Part shown: positions 47,523-55,017 of the stretch, in pieces | Layout of the letters: every line of letters begins with the position of its first letter | Numbering within the stretch: position 1 is the first letter of the stretch | DNA from: Nitrobacter sp039808345 | Lineage (GTDB): Bacteria > Pseudomonadota > Alphaproteobacteria > Rhizobiales > Xanthobacteraceae | Assembly (NCBI RefSeq): GCF_047824785.1 | Contig: NZ_CP181167.1 | Coordinates: 2,294,001-2,358,000 of the forward strand | Direction: 5' to 3' | Length of the DNA: 64,000 nt | The notes under the pieces: generated by a model | Told to the model about the DNA's origin: nothing | Database searches by the model: none | What the model saw: only the letters and a program-made list of their open reading frames with translations | Program-made: the position numbers and the translations under genes

Positions 47523-49029
47523 TTCTGCTTTCACCAACGCAGAAACCGTTTAAGACCTTGAATGGTAAGGTGGTTTTTGGGGTTCGAAATCCCGAATTCC
47601 GGCTATATTCCAGACGCTCGGCAAAGGCCAGTTTCAGTACCATTTTCTTGGCGGTTTCGTTATGGTTCTTCCATATATTCCAAGGACTTGACAGAAACTC
47701 GCAAGCGAGTTCGAACATTTCATCGAAGGTGCGTTTCGGGCCGGGCTTCTGGCTCAGCTTTTCTGAGGCCACCTGCTTTTCCTTTTCCAGCTTGGCGATC
47801 CTGCGCTCATAGGCGCTGATCGTGGATGCGCTCTGCGTGTTCACCACGAGATCGAGAAGCTGTTCAATCTGGCGGTCGAGGCGGGCGACCTCGGATTTCA
47901 GCGCAGCCGCGATTTCCTTGGCTTGCGACAAGCGCGTATCCCAAGCGTGCTTGAACATGGCGCGGACGAGTTGAAACGTCTCGGTGCTCGGTGTCATTCG
48001 CGTCAGCAATGCCTCGAATTCTGTTTCGATCTTGCCCCGCGGAATCGACTTTCGGCAGCTCTCGCAGCCCTTGGTGAAGCAGAAATAATACGGATGCTTC
48101 TTGCCGGTTTTGCTCGTGGACCAGCAAGAGGTCATCGACTTTCCGCAATCGGCGCAGGCAAGCGCGCCCCGTAGGATGAAGTCGGTGCCGCTGTTCGTTC
48201 GCACCATCACTCTTGCATTGCCCTGGATGCGTTCCTGAATCCGCTCATATTGCTCAAGACTTATCAGTCCTTCGTGGTGGCCCTTGCGCAGGGTCACGTC
48301 CCATGCCGGGATTTCAATGTATCCGGCGTAGTGAGGACGGGTCAGGAAACGATAAACATCTTCGTAGCGCAGTTCGCGGCGTTTCCGTCCCGCCATGAAT
48401 TCTGGCCGCGATTCCAGAAAGCGCTTCACTTCGGCCTGCGAGGCAAGGTAACCGCTTGCAAAGCCTTCGAGGGCTTCCTGCATGACCGAGGCCATCGGTT
48501 CATCGCGCACCAGCAGATTGCCGTGTCCGACAATCTTGTCGAACTTGTAGCCCGGCACCGCATGGAACGGCCAATAGCCACCCATGGCGCGGGCGCGCAT
48601 CCGTGCCTTGGTCTGCTCGGCATTCTTCAGCCGGTAGTGCTGCGCGTTGAGCGCCTGCATCCCCTCGAAATAAAGCCCATCGGAATCCTGCCGGAATTCC
48701 AGTGTGGGGCAATCCATCTGAGCGCCCGTTGCATAGATCGCATCGCGCAAATCCATGTGCGTGCGGATATCGCGTGCAAGACGGCTGATATCGTCGAACA
48801 CAACGACATATTGATCCGCGCGCTTCTTGCGCTTGAGGAATTGCAGCACTTCCTTGATGCCAGGACGGTTGAGTAATTTTCCCGAGACGGCGCGGTCGTA
48901 GACAACCTTGACCACTTGATAGTTCTTAAATCCCGCATATTCCCGGCAGCGCGTCTCCTGACTTTGCAGACCGTCGCCTTTCTTGGTCTGCGCCACGCTG
49001 GACACGCGGCAATAGATGATGGCCTTCAG
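47464..49029 (-). CDS. Large serine recombinase of the tRNA-Ser element, 5' end broken by IS
   Basis: About 520 residues. The resolvase domain begins K-A-I-I-Y-C-R-V-S-S (catalytic Ser at the first S) and carries V-F-D-D-I-S-R-L-A-R-D; then comes a recombinase domain (G-G-Y-W-P-F-H-A-V-P-G-Y), a zinc ribbon (C-A-D-C-G-K ... C-F-T-K-G-C-E-S-C) and a coiled coil (about 370-440). The codon before K-A-I-I is CTG at 49029, not ATG, and an IS3 end lies ten bases upstream, so the normal start and promoter seem lost. The next usable start (GTG 49005) would drop the catalytic Arg. The last 20 or so codons are the antisense of tRNA-Ser, the sign of integration into the tRNA 3' end. Confidence 0.85.
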   Translation of the reverse strand: MKAIIYCRVSSVAQTKKGDGLQSQETRCREYAGFKNYQVVKVVYDRAVSGKLLNRPGIKEVLQFLKRKKRADQYVVVFDDISRLARDIRTHMDLRDAIYATGAQMDCPTLEFRQDSDGLYFEGMQALNAQHYRLKNAEQTKARMRARAMGGYWPFHAVPGYKFDKIVGHGNLLVRDEPMASVMQEALEGFASGYLASQAEVKRFLESRPEFMAGRKRRELRYEDVYRFLTRPHYAGYIEIPAWDVTLRKGHHEGLISLEQYERIQERIQGNARVMVRTNSGTDFILRGALACADCGKSMTSCWSTSKTGKKHPYYFCFTKGCESCRKSIPRGKIETEFEALLTRMTPSTETFQLVRAMFKHAWDTRLSQAKEIAAALKSEVARLDRQIEQLLDLVVNTQSASTISAYERRIAKLEKEKQVASEKLSQKPGPKRTFDEMFELACEFLSSPWNIWKNHNETAKKMVLKLAFAERLEYSRNSGFRTPKTTLPFKVLNGFCVGESRMAEPEGFEPSIGLYNPITV

Positions 49030-49099
49030 TGGGGGCTCTGAGGTGGACCCGCTTGGTGAGACAGTTTGGCGGCCTGGCTAAGGTGGATCGGGTTCGTTT

Positions 49100-49936
49100 C
49101 TACGCCGCCAATTGCTCCGTCATTTCCGCCATAGCATGGACTTCGTCGGGCGTCCTGCCGGCGAAGGTCGAGTGCGGGCGTCGCCGGTTGTAATAGTCTA
49201 TCCAGGAGCCGATGCCGCAGCGGGCTTGGCTTCCCGTTTCGAATGTGCTGAGGAAGACGCACTCATATTTGAGGCTGCGCCACAGTCGTTCGATGAAGAC
49301 GTTGTCCATCCAGCGGCCGCGCCCGTCCATGGAGATGCGGATGCCGGCATCCTTCAGCGTCGTCGTGAAGGCGAAGCTAGTGAACTGCGAGCCTTGGTCG
49401 GTGTTGAAGATGTCGGGCCTGCCATGGCAGGCGATCGCCTCTTCGAGAGCGGCAACACAGAAGTCGGCATCCATCGTGTTCGACAACCGCCAGGCCAGGA
49501 CCTTGCGGCTGAACCAGTCCATGATGGCCACGAGGTAAAGGAAGCCGCGCCGCATCGGGATATAGGTCACATCGGCACACCAAACGTGATCCGGCCGCTC
49601 GATCGCCAGGTGCCGCAGCAGGTAGGGATAGATGCGATGCTGCGGATGCGGCTCGCTGGTTCTCGGCGCCTGGTAGATCGGCGACAGACCGATCTTGCGC
49701 ATCAGCCGCCGGACCCGCTTGCGACCCACGCACCAGCCCTGACGCCGCAGATGCCGGGCCATCTGCCGGGAGCCATACCAGGGCGTCTCCATGAAGGCCT
49801 CGTCGATGGTGCGCATCAGTTCGAGGTTCTCGGGCGTCTCGCCGGCGGGCTGTCGGTAGAACGACGCCCGCGAGATCGAGACCAGTTCGCACTGGCGGCG
49901 GATCGAGAGCCGGTTGTGATCGGGGTCAATCATCAT
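49100..49936 (-). CDS. IS3-family transposase OrfB (DDE integrase)
   Basis: 278 residues from ATG 49936. HTH_21 region (F-Y-R-Q-P-A-G ... Y-G-S-R-Q-M-A-R-H-L) and an rve integrase core: first Asp in W-C-A-D-V-T-Y-I-P, second in N-T-D-Q-G-S-Q-F-T-S, Glu in F-I-E-R-L-W-R-S-L-K-Y-E. All three catalytic residues are present. The active product is normally an OrfAB fusion; the upstream frame reads through L-R-S-L-S-L-D-R-R-R and can be entered by a -1 slip at 49975-49981. Confidence 0.93.
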   Translation of the reverse strand: MMIDPDHNRLSIRRQCELVSISRASFYRQPAGETPENLELMRTIDEAFMETPWYGSRQMARHLRRQGWCVGRKRVRRLMRKIGLSPIYQAPRTSEPHPQHRIYPYLLRHLAIERPDHVWCADVTYIPMRRGFLYLVAIMDWFSRKVLAWRLSNTMDADFCVAALEEAIACHGRPDIFNTDQGSQFTSFAFTTTLKDAGIRISMDGRGRWMDNVFIERLWRSLKYECVFLSTFETGSQARCGIGSWIDYYNRRRPHSTFAGRTPDEVHAMAEMTEQLAA

Positions 49937-49953
49937 TCTCCTCCGATCCAGGC

Positions 49954-50235
49954 TCAGCGATCGAAGGCCTTGGCCAAAAAATCCCGCTCAACGACAAGCT
50001 GGCCAATCTTGGCGTGCAGCTTGGTCACCTCGGCTTCCCGGCCGACCTGCGCATCAGCAGCCTTGTCGTCGAACGTCTTGGCCAGGTTCTCGATGGCCTG
50101 CCGTTTCCACTGCGTAATCTGGTTCGGATGAAGCTGGTGCTTTGTCGCCAGTTCCGAAATCGTCCGCTCGCCACGGATCGCCTCAAGCGCAACCTTGGCC
50201 TTGAACTCAGCCGTAAATCGTCTGCGTGTCTTCAT
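49954..50235 (-). CDS. IS3-family transposase OrfA
   Basis: 93 residues with a helix-turn-helix of the IS3/IS911 type (R-R-R-F-T-A-E-F-K-A-K-V-A-L-E-A and A-T-K-H-Q-L-H-P-N-Q-I-T-Q-W-K) and a leucine-zipper-like tail (E-V-T-K-L-H-A-K-I-G-Q-L-V-V-E-R-D). Close to the end, R-D-F-L-A-K is encoded over the run TTTTTTG (49975-49981), a classic -1 frameshift site. Confidence 0.93.
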   Translation of the reverse strand: MKTRRRFTAEFKAKVALEAIRGERTISELATKHQLHPNQITQWKRQAIENLAKTFDDKAADAQVGREAEVTKLHAKIGQLVVERDFLAKAFDR

Positions 50236-50299
50236 ACCGGATCGTCCTTTTCATCGGGCGATCCACCTTATGCCCCTGTCTCAGAAACCGGCACCACCT

Positions 50300-50857
50300 C
50301 AGTCGCCAAGTCTTCGCCATGTTGCCTCGACGATTGTGTCCACAATAGCACCGTGCGGCGCTGATCCGGCGGCGATCTTTCACGTCATCTATATGAGGCT
50401 GTCCGCACCGTAGTGCGCCGGGCTCTATTCCGGCGGCTCCTTTGCTGCCGCCTCCACCGAACCCGCCAGTGCGGTTTCGGCCCATCCGGGTGGCGATCCC
50501 TGACAGGAAATAATGCGGCGGCGTCTAATCCCGATCGCCACTTTGTGTTGCGCACGCCTCCGCGCGCTGGACCCCTTTTCCAGCTTGCACCGACGAGCAG
50601 GGCTTGCCCAATAGCGCCAGTTCCTCCGGCCCGCTCCATTCGACTGCGCTGCAAGCGCCGCAGTCTCCCGTGTTGTCGGAAACCAAGTCGCCGCAAGCGG
50701 CGATGGCGCTTTGGAGCCCCGCTCTTTCGGTCCGCCGCCCATGACCCGCCTCCCGGCGGGCTTTTCATGGTCGCTCGGCGCTGGCCAAGGGTTCAGGCGC
50801 GGCTTTCCCTTTTGAGAAGCTTCGCCGGATCAACCTTAGAAGAAAGCGAAGACCATC
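50300..50857. other. Leader region upstream of the ParB-like gene
   Basis: 558 bp without a supported gene. The last 150 bases (ccgcaagcggcgatggcgct onward) form a GC-rich structured leader. Several small shadows on both strands lack ribosome-binding sites. Confidence 0.4.
50744..50766 (+). terminator. Terminator- or attenuator-like hairpin before the ParB-like gene
   Basis: CCCGCC, loop TCCC, GGCGGG, then CTTTTC, about 90 bases upstream of the ParB-like start. It could attenuate transcription into the gene. The T-run is short. Confidence 0.45.
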
Positions 50858-52495
50858 ATGAAACTCGACCATCTGCCTCTTGAGCAACTGAAACTCTCAG
50901 ACCTCAACGTCCGCAAGAAAAATGCGGGCAACGTTGACGACCTCCTGCCCTCGATCCGGAGACTGGGCATCCTGCAACCCCTTCTCGTCCGTCCCAACTG
51001 CGAAGGATTCGAAATCGTCGCAGGGCAGCGCCGCTTTCGCGCCGCGTCCATTCTGGCGGAGGATGGCGTTACAGGCCCCATCCCCGTCATCATCATGGAG
51101 GACGGCGACGATGCAACGGCCATCGAAGCATCCCTTGTCGAAAATATCGCCCGCCTTCCCATGGACGAGATCGACCAGTTTAAGGCGTTCGAAGCCCTGC
51201 GCGGCGAAGGTTTGTCCGTGGAGGAAATCGCGGCGCGGTTCGGCGTCACCGGGCGGCTGGTACAACAGCGTCTTGCCATCGCAGCCATCATCGACCCTAT
51301 CCTGAATGCCGACCGCCGCGAGGATATCAACGCCGATACCTTGCGCATCCTCACCATGGCGACACCGCGCCAGCAAAAGGCATGGTGGAAATTGTTTAGG
51401 AGCGAGGATGAATACGCGCCGACAGGCCGCTCGTTGAAGAACTGGCTGTTCGGCGGAGCGCATGTTCCGGTGGGAAATGCCCTGTTCGACGTGACGGAAT
51501 ACAAGGGTATTATCATATCCGACCTGTTCGGGAACGAGCAGTATTTCGCGGACGCAGATATCTTCTGGCAGATGCAGGATAACGCCATCGCCGCGAAGCG
51601 GGACGCTTATCTCGGCAAGGGATGGGCGGAAATCGTCATTCTGGACAGGGGCAAACGCTTCGCCGCATGGGAGCACGAAAAAACGCCCAAGAAGAATGGC
51701 GGCAAGGTCTTCGTGTCCATCACGCATGACGGCGAGGCCGCATTCCATGAGGGCTATCTTTCGGTAAAGGAGGCTCGCAAGCGTAAGGCCGCAGGGGAAC
51801 GCGGCGAGCAAGGCTGCAAGCCCGCCCGCGCCGAGCGCACCGCCGCCATGGACAACTATCTCGGCCTGCACCGCCACGCCGCCGTGCGCGTGGAACTGCT
51901 CTCGCACCCTGCCGCTGCCCTGCGTCTTGCCGTGGCCCATATGATCGCGGGTTCCGCCTTGTGGCAGATCAAGCCGGAGGGACAACGCGCCAATACGCCA
52001 GAGATCAGGGCGGAGGTGGCGGCATCGAAAGCGCAAGCCGCATTCGGGGAGGAACGCAAAGCCGTGCTTGCCCTTCTCGGCATTGAGGATGGCGGCCCGC
52101 TGGTCGATCAGTCGTTCTACTCTCCGCGTTCGTTCGGTGAACTCTTCGCTGCGCTCATGCAGATGGAGGACGCAACCGTCCTGCGTATTCTTGCCTATGC
52201 CATGGCAGAGACGCTGGGAGCGCATCACGGGATCGTCGATACGCTCGGCGGACTGTTCTCAACCGACATGCGGAACTGGTGGACGCCCGGCGAGACATTC
52301 TTCGGCCTCCTGCGCGACAAGCCCGCTATCAACGCCATGGTGCGTGAAGTCTCGGGAGACATCACGGCGGACGCCAACATACCGGCCACCGCCAAGGTAC
52401 GAGAGAAGATCGTTATGGAGTGTCTGAGAGGGACGCGCGAAGCGAGGGTCAAAGACTGGCTTCCCCGCTACATGGCGTTCCCGGCGCGGGACTAG
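50858..52495 (+). CDS. ParB/RepB-like nuclease/partition-fold protein of the mobile region
   Basis: 545 residues. ParB N-terminal domain with N-V-R-K-K-N-A-G-N-V-D-D-L-L-P-S-I-R-R-L-G-I-L-Q-P-L and the CTP-binding C-box-like G-Q-R-R-F-R-A-A (about residues 55-62), V-E-N-I-A-R-L-P-M-D (about 92-101), and an HTH (L-S-V-E-E-I-A-A-R-F-G-V-T-G-R-L-V-Q-Q-R-L). The C-terminal 350 residues are typical of long ParB-like proteins of alphaproteobacterial plasmids and ICEs, function unknown. No parA neighbour is present. AGAAAGCGAAG precedes the ATG. Its stop codon overlaps the end of a relaxase fragment from the other strand. Confidence 0.85.
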   Translation: MKLDHLPLEQLKLSDLNVRKKNAGNVDDLLPSIRRLGILQPLLVRPNCEGFEIVAGQRRFRAASILAEDGVTGPIPVIIMEDGDDATAIEASLVENIARLPMDEIDQFKAFEALRGEGLSVEEIAARFGVTGRLVQQRLAIAAIIDPILNADRREDINADTLRILTMATPRQQKAWWKLFRSEDEYAPTGRSLKNWLFGGAHVPVGNALFDVTEYKGIIISDLFGNEQYFADADIFWQMQDNAIAAKRDAYLGKGWAEIVILDRGKRFAAWEHEKTPKKNGGKVFVSITHDGEAAFHEGYLSVKEARKRKAAGERGEQGCKPARAERTAAMDNYLGLHRHAAVRVELLSHPAAALRLAVAHMIAGSALWQIKPEGQRANTPEIRAEVAASKAQAAFGEERKAVLALLGIEDGGPLVDQSFYSPRSFGELFAALMQMEDATVLRILAYAMAETLGAHHGIVDTLGGLFSTDMRNWWTPGETFFGLLRDKPAINAMVREVSGDITADANIPATAKVREKIVMECLRGTREARVKDWLPRYMAFPARD

Positions 52496-52632
52496 GCTTC
52501 ATTAAATGCTCCGCGCAGGTCGCGCGCGGCAAAGCCATGAAGCTCGTGAACCTCCACATGGTCATTTTCTTCCTTGAGCAGGTGCAGGGCCAAATCCTTG
52601 GCTCCGCCGCGCTGGTTGCCGACGAGGATCAT
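52492..52632 (-). pseudogene. N-terminal fragment of a relaxase
   Basis: 46 codons from ATG 52632, which overlaps the mobC-like stop (ATGA): M-I-L-V-G-N-Q-R-G-G-A-K-D-L-A-L-H-L-L-K ... H-G-F-A-A-R-D-L-R-G-A-F, then TAG. This is the start of a mobilisation relaxase; real ones are several hundred residues. Its end coincides with the 3' end of the ParB-like gene (52495), so the rest was lost at a deletion or recombination junction there. Confidence 0.75.
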
Positions 52633-53092
52633 TTTTCGAAACCCCGCTGGACGCCCAAGGATTCCATGAGCGCGTCCCGCATCGCCCGGATATGGGCGCA
52701 GGCGGCATAAAGCTCCTGAATCAGTTCGGGGCCGAGCGGCAGCGCGCCCATGACCGCCGCCGTTGCGAGTTCATCAAGCCTTCTGGAAAGTTCGGAGCGG
52801 CCAAGCTGCGCCAGAGCCTTGCCGAGAGCGACATGGTCTATCTTCGGGGCGGGCAGCTTGCGCGACGGCCTTTTCCCACGCCGGGGGCGATATGGAGTCG
52901 CCAAGCAGCTTCCGGCGGATATGCGCGGACAAGGACAGCTTTCCGGCTTCGCGGGCCAGCAGGTCCCGTTCTTCGTCGCTTAAACGGATCGTCAGGGGCT
53001 TTGTCGGCGCGTCTGTCCGTCGCTTGCGCTTTCCCGCCGCCGCCCCGTCTGAAGTCGGTCACGATGCCGGTCGCGCCCTGTTCCAGCCTCAT
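52629..53092 (-). pseudogene. MobC-like mobilisation protein with two frameshifts
   Basis: Assembled from three frames. From ATG 53092 (M-R-L-E-Q-G-A-T-G) to a G-run near 53040; then a frame with the ribbon-helix-helix segment L-T-I-R-L-S-D-E-E-R-D-L-L-A-R-E and H-I-R-R-K-L-L-G-D; then, after a C-run near 52890, the frame P-R-R-G-K-R-P-S-R-K-L-P-A-P-K ... L-G-V-Q-R-G-F-E-K to TGA at 52629. Each break is a single extra base in a homopolymer (GGGG, CCCCC). MobC proteins help relaxases at oriT. Either real decay or base-calling errors. Confidence 0.65.
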
Positions 53093-53172
53093 GGGGATGG
53101 CCCCCGGCGTGTCGGGCCGACCGCTGACCTTGGCGGATCGAAAATCCTTGCACTTTCAGACTTTAAGAGGGT

Positions 53173-53412
53173 ATTCCATTCCTCAAGTTAGCCAGCGAGC
53201 GGTCTTCGCAGGGAACGGTATGGGAGTGGCACGTCAACCCGCCTCTCCCGATTCCGCCGTGGTGCAACGGGAGCGCCGACAGCATGGATGCCGCCAGGCG
53301 AGAGTTCAAGGACGCGTGGGAGAGGTTCTATGCGTCCCTGACGCCTGAGCGTATCAGACGCTGGCACCTTATCGAAGACTTGGCCTTGTCGAATAAGTGG
53401 TGGCTGGAATGA
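53173..53412 (+). pseudogene. C-terminal remnant of a conserved hypothetical protein
   Basis: Open frame without a start codon, preceded by an in-frame TAA at 53164. It reads V-W-E-W-H-V-N-P-P-L-P-I-P-P-W-C-N-G-S-A, D-S-M-D-A-A-R-R-E-F-K-D-A-W-E-R-F-Y-A and ends W-H-L-I-E-D-L-A-L-S-N-K-W-W-L-E. The Trp-rich W-x-W and F-K-x-A-W pattern is that of short uncharacterised proteins found in rhizobial plasmids and islands; function unknown. Confidence 0.5.
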
Positions 53413-53529
53413 ACTGGTCCGCCTTTTCCAGGACCTGATTAGGACGCCCGACGGGTCCATCAGGAGCATTGGCGAGGAATCCGCAAGCAAGACGCCACCC
53501 GAGCACATTCGAAGGCTATGCCGGGCTGA

Positions 53530-53976
53530 TCAGGGGACCACAAGAACGGGGATAGACGCGGTTGCAAGAACTTCGGCGGTTTGACTGCCTAAAAGGACAC
53601 TCTTGATCCCGCGGCGCCGATGAGAGGCCATGACGATCAGGCTGCAACCGTTCTTCTTCGCCACATCGACGATAGCTGCGGCCGGCGAGACGTTCTGGGT
53701 ATGGAATGTCTCGACGGTCAATCCCATTTCTTCCGCCATCGCTTTGGCTGCCGAAAGGATAGCTTTTGCATGCCGCGCGCCGGCATCTTCATGCCGATCC
53801 TGATCAATACCAACCTTACCCCATTCGCTTTCGCCAATAGAGGGAACGGGAGGCTGCTCCGTCACAGTGATGATTGTAACCTTGCCGCCGTATCCGTCGG
53901 CCAGCGACAGACCATAGTCGACACCTTTCTGTGCCAGCTCGGAGCCGTCAGTGGGAATGAGAATATGACTGTGCAT
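53530..53976 (-). CDS. Universal stress protein (UspA family)
   Basis: 148 residues from ATG 53976 behind GAGGGG. Start M-H-S-H-I-L-I-P-T-D-G-S-E-L-A and the ATP-binding end G-S-Q-T-A-E-V-L-A-T-A-S-I-P-V-L-V-V are Usp hallmarks; the loop S-H-R-R-R-G is in place of the usual G-x2-G-x9-G(S/T), so nucleotide binding may be altered but the second G-S is kept. Solitary, at the right part of the accessory region. Confidence 0.9.
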   Translation of the reverse strand: MHSHILIPTDGSELAQKGVDYGLSLADGYGGKVTIITVTEQPPVPSIGESEWGKVGIDQDRHEDAGARHAKAILSAAKAMAEEMGLTVETFHTQNVSPAAAIVDVAKKNGCSLIVMASHRRRGIKSVLLGSQTAEVLATASIPVLVVP

Positions 53977-54064
53977 AGCGAGACCCCTCAGCCTCAAAAA
54001 TCCGGAACAATCATAACCATCACTTCTCATCTCAACAAGAAGTCTCTGCTACGTGAATTGAACC

Positions 54065-54190
54065 TCACCCTTCGGCCATGACGCGGTGAAGGCCCGGGCC
54101 CGGGGGCAAGGGGTGACGCGGCCTCACGTCGGCTTGCGCAGCCAAGCTGGCAGCGCAAAGCAGCGTCGCCAAAATGACGATAACTCACAT
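54065..54190 (-). pseudogene. Small secreted ORF with stop at codon 2 (possible pseudogene)
   Basis: GAGGAGAAG then ATG at 54190, followed at once by TGA, then V-I-V-I-L-A-T-L-L-C-A-A-S-L-A-A-Q-A-D-V, which looks exactly like a signal peptide with A-x-A cleavage site, and about 20 more residues to TGA at 54065. A CGA-to-TGA change would explain it. Short, so the similarity to a leader could be chance. Confidence 0.35.
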
Positions 54191-54496
54191 AGCTTCTCCT
54201 CGGATATGCTCTGGTGGCCGGGCATCATCAGTGTCGCCGGCTAAGGGGGCTGTCGGTTCTAATACCCTAGGCTGGCAGCCCCGTTTATCCGCGCAGCCAG
54301 GCGGTGCTACTGGCTGGCGCTTGCCTCGCTGCGGTCGAGCGGTCTTTGGCGAGCAGGCCCGGGCGAGCATACCCGCATGGGGAGAACGCAGAAACGTGAT
54401 CGCCCTACGCTGCGACGATCCAGATTTCCACACTTGCTCCTTGATTTAAGCGTTGCATGACATAGCGTTTAGGTTGCTCGGCAGTGGAGATTTTAT
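54191..54496. other. Intergenic stretch before the wHTH-like ORF
   Basis: 306 bp, no convincing gene on either strand. The end (54445-54495) holds an AT-richer stretch suitable as promoter for the 54497 gene. I looked for a copy of the tRNA-Ser 3' end here and did not find one. Confidence 0.4.
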
Positions 54497-54928
54497 ATGT
54501 CCCGGGGCTTTGGTGCGATTCAACGCGCGGTGCTCGACGCGTTATCGGACAAACTGATCATCACTCTCTCGACACTCGACCTCGCTCACATCGTCAACGG
54601 CGGCGTGCGAAGCAGATCGATGATTGCATCGGTTCACCGCGCACTTCGAACCTTGGAAGCCGTGGGCAAGGTCATCCGTCTCGATGGAAGATGGGCTCTC
54701 GCGTCGCGACAAAGGGAAGCTCGAAGCCACAGGTACAGACAACAACCCGCGTCGCCGGTGCAGCAGAGAAACGAACGATTGAAACTGATCTCGAAGATTC
54801 TTGGAATGCTGGGATCATCTCAGGACGGTGAGATTCTGGCGGCCGCGAAGAAAGCGGAAGCCAAGCGGGTCGAGCTAGGTTTATCCTGGGACGATATCAT
54901 CCTGGGAGACTCTTACTCGACCATCTGA
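54497..54928 (+). CDS. Hypothetical protein with winged-helix-like N-terminus
   Basis: 143 residues, ATG at 54497 preceded by GTGGAG. Residues 1-70 (M-S-R-G-F-G-A-I-Q-R-A-V-L ... L-R-T-L-E-A-V-G-K-V-I-R-L-D-G-R-W) look like a winged helix with the pattern helix-helix-recognition helix-wing. Residues 95-143 (L-I-S-K-I-L-G-M-L ... E-I-L-A-A-A-K-K-A-E-A-K-R) are a separate helical part reminiscent of phage/element-borne small proteins. No family certain. It sits between the accessory region and the carboxysome operon, convergent with the protease gene. Confidence 0.5.
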   Translation: MSRGFGAIQRAVLDALSDKLIITLSTLDLAHIVNGGVRSRSMIASVHRALRTLEAVGKVIRLDGRWALASRQREARSHRYRQQPASPVQQRNERLKLISKILGMLGSSQDGEILAAAKKAEAKRVELGLSWDDIILGDSYSTI

Positions 54929-55017
54929 AAGCGGCGCCCCGAAACGGCCTCGGCCTATAAAATCTGTTTCAGGATCCCGCCGCCCGCCGCGAGTCTTTGA
55001 TTCAGTCAGACAGCGAT

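Larger units (their letters stand above)
49039..50299 (-). mobile_element. IS3-family insertion sequence, about 1261 bp
   Basis: Ends are TGAGGTGG (49039) and CCACCTCA (50292-50299), with inner TGAGACAG / CTGTCTCA also conserved, giving imperfect terminal inverted repeats of about 26 bp with the TGA...TCA tips typical of IS3. It contains orfA and orfB with a T6G slippery site. I see no matching target duplication (left flank gctc, right flank gtcg), so a rearrangement at one end is possible. Confidence 0.85.

Noticed and set aside
54191..54496. Right attachment site of the tRNA-Ser element
   Set aside because: I looked for the final tRNA-Ser bases (TTCGAATCCCTCCGGCTCC) and found no copy here.
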